From positions 28,904,612 to 28,968,611 of the forward strand of contig JASEVX010000001.1 in the NCBI GenBank assembly GCA_031761405.1: DNA of 64,000 nt, read 5' to 3'. Origin of the DNA: Serripes groenlandicus. Taxonomy: Eukaryota; Mollusca; Bivalvia; Cardiida; Cardiidae. The notes under the pieces were generated by a model, which had not been told where the DNA came from, did not search any database, and saw only the letters and a program-made list of their open reading frames with translations. This document shows, one piece after another, positions 63,708-64,000 of this stretch; the stretch's first letter is position 1; the number at the start of each line of letters is the position of its first letter. The position numbers were made by a program, and so were the translations under genes.

Positions 63708-63848
63708 CTGGAAATGTCAGAACCATAAGAATCTATGTATCAACACTGAATTTGAAGAAAATGGATATTTATTTTAACTGGCTCACAGATAATTACAGTT
63801 TAATAGAAAAGAAAAGTAAATCGCTTAAAATGCCTCACAAAGAATTAA

Positions 63849-64000
63849 CAAGAGCTGTCGGAGGACAGCGCGCTCGACTATTCCACTGCTTATTTAAGTT
63901 ACTGAGATAACGGACTTTAATGTAGTTGTATGCAAAACATTATCAACAATTTCTTGAAGGGTGATAATTTGCATTATATGCAGGATAGAGTTATTTAACT
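63849..64000. repeat. Start of an ACAAGAGCTGTCGGAGGACA repeat
   Basis: AACAAGAGCTGTCGGAGGAC then GCGCGCTCGAC, a further member of the ACAAG-headed composite class, cut by the window edge. Confidence 0.6.

Noticed and set aside
1..64000. CRISPR array suggested by regularly spaced repeats
   Set aside because: The spaced repeats are 150-165-bp tandem cores of eukaryotic elements without unique spacers, in an intron-containing animal gene.

Overview
This window is animal DNA: AT-rich, intron-dominated and packed with short non-autonomous transposons. The repeat types (elements beginning AACAAGAGG and ending in a hairpin plus GAGCTAAA, tRNA-derived SINEs with a GTTTAACACC-type tail, roughly 150-165 bp tandem cores) are those I associate with bivalve molluscs, perhaps a heterodont such as Dreissena or Mya. 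The species is an inference.

I can support one protein-coding gene. It runs right to left on the minus strand from beyond the right edge (first visible exon 63162..63707) to a stop codon at 8522..8524. I assembled 19 coding exons by splice consensus and reading phase. Every junction keeps frame, giving about 1,830 codons in the window. Along the protein are an acidic/Ser-rich N-terminal part, three tandem C2H2 fingers, a Gln/Ser-rich or alternative short exon, a fourth finger, long Gln-rich coiled segments, a large disordered exon ending in the family's RPAPLIIPS / LRSPRIW / YTPPPMLSP motifs, an ELM2 domain, a SANT domain, an acidic tail, and two C-terminal C2H2 fingers. This is the TRERF1 / MIDEAS / ZNF541 family, the scaffold of the HDAC1/2-containing mitotic deacetylase complex (MiDAC). 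The arrangement combines features that vertebrates divide between ZNF541 and TRERF1.

Layout: 1-8521 is the 3' flank and 3' UTR (MITEs, one SINE, one fold-back element). 8522-25471 holds the C-terminal fingers, SANT and ELM2 exons, with large composite repeats at 18.8-23.8 kb. 26111-27959 is the giant exon. 28-44 kb holds Gln-rich exons 6-8 and finger exon 5 among composite repeats. 44.8-46.1 kb is a hAT-type element with an exact 8-bp target duplication. 46.7-47.2 kb holds two closely packed alternative exons. 49-54.6 kb holds the N-terminal fingers. 54.8-62.8 kb is a repeat-filled intron including a 2-kb tandem array. 63.2-63.7 kb is the first visible exon.

The intron repeats fall into a few systems. 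(1) A roughly 229-bp MITE with TTAA ends and inverted CCCTTTCCC termini (piggyBac-like), in about 35-40 copies or fragments. (2) At least seven related families of composite, Helentron/HINE-like elements whose left subterminal motif is the reverse complement of their own right terminal motif, a different motif in each family. (3) tRNA-derived SINEs. (4) A hAT element and minor fold-back MITEs. Elements are often nested and often end within a few bases of exon splice sites. No rRNA, functional tRNA, CRISPR or viral sequence was recognised.
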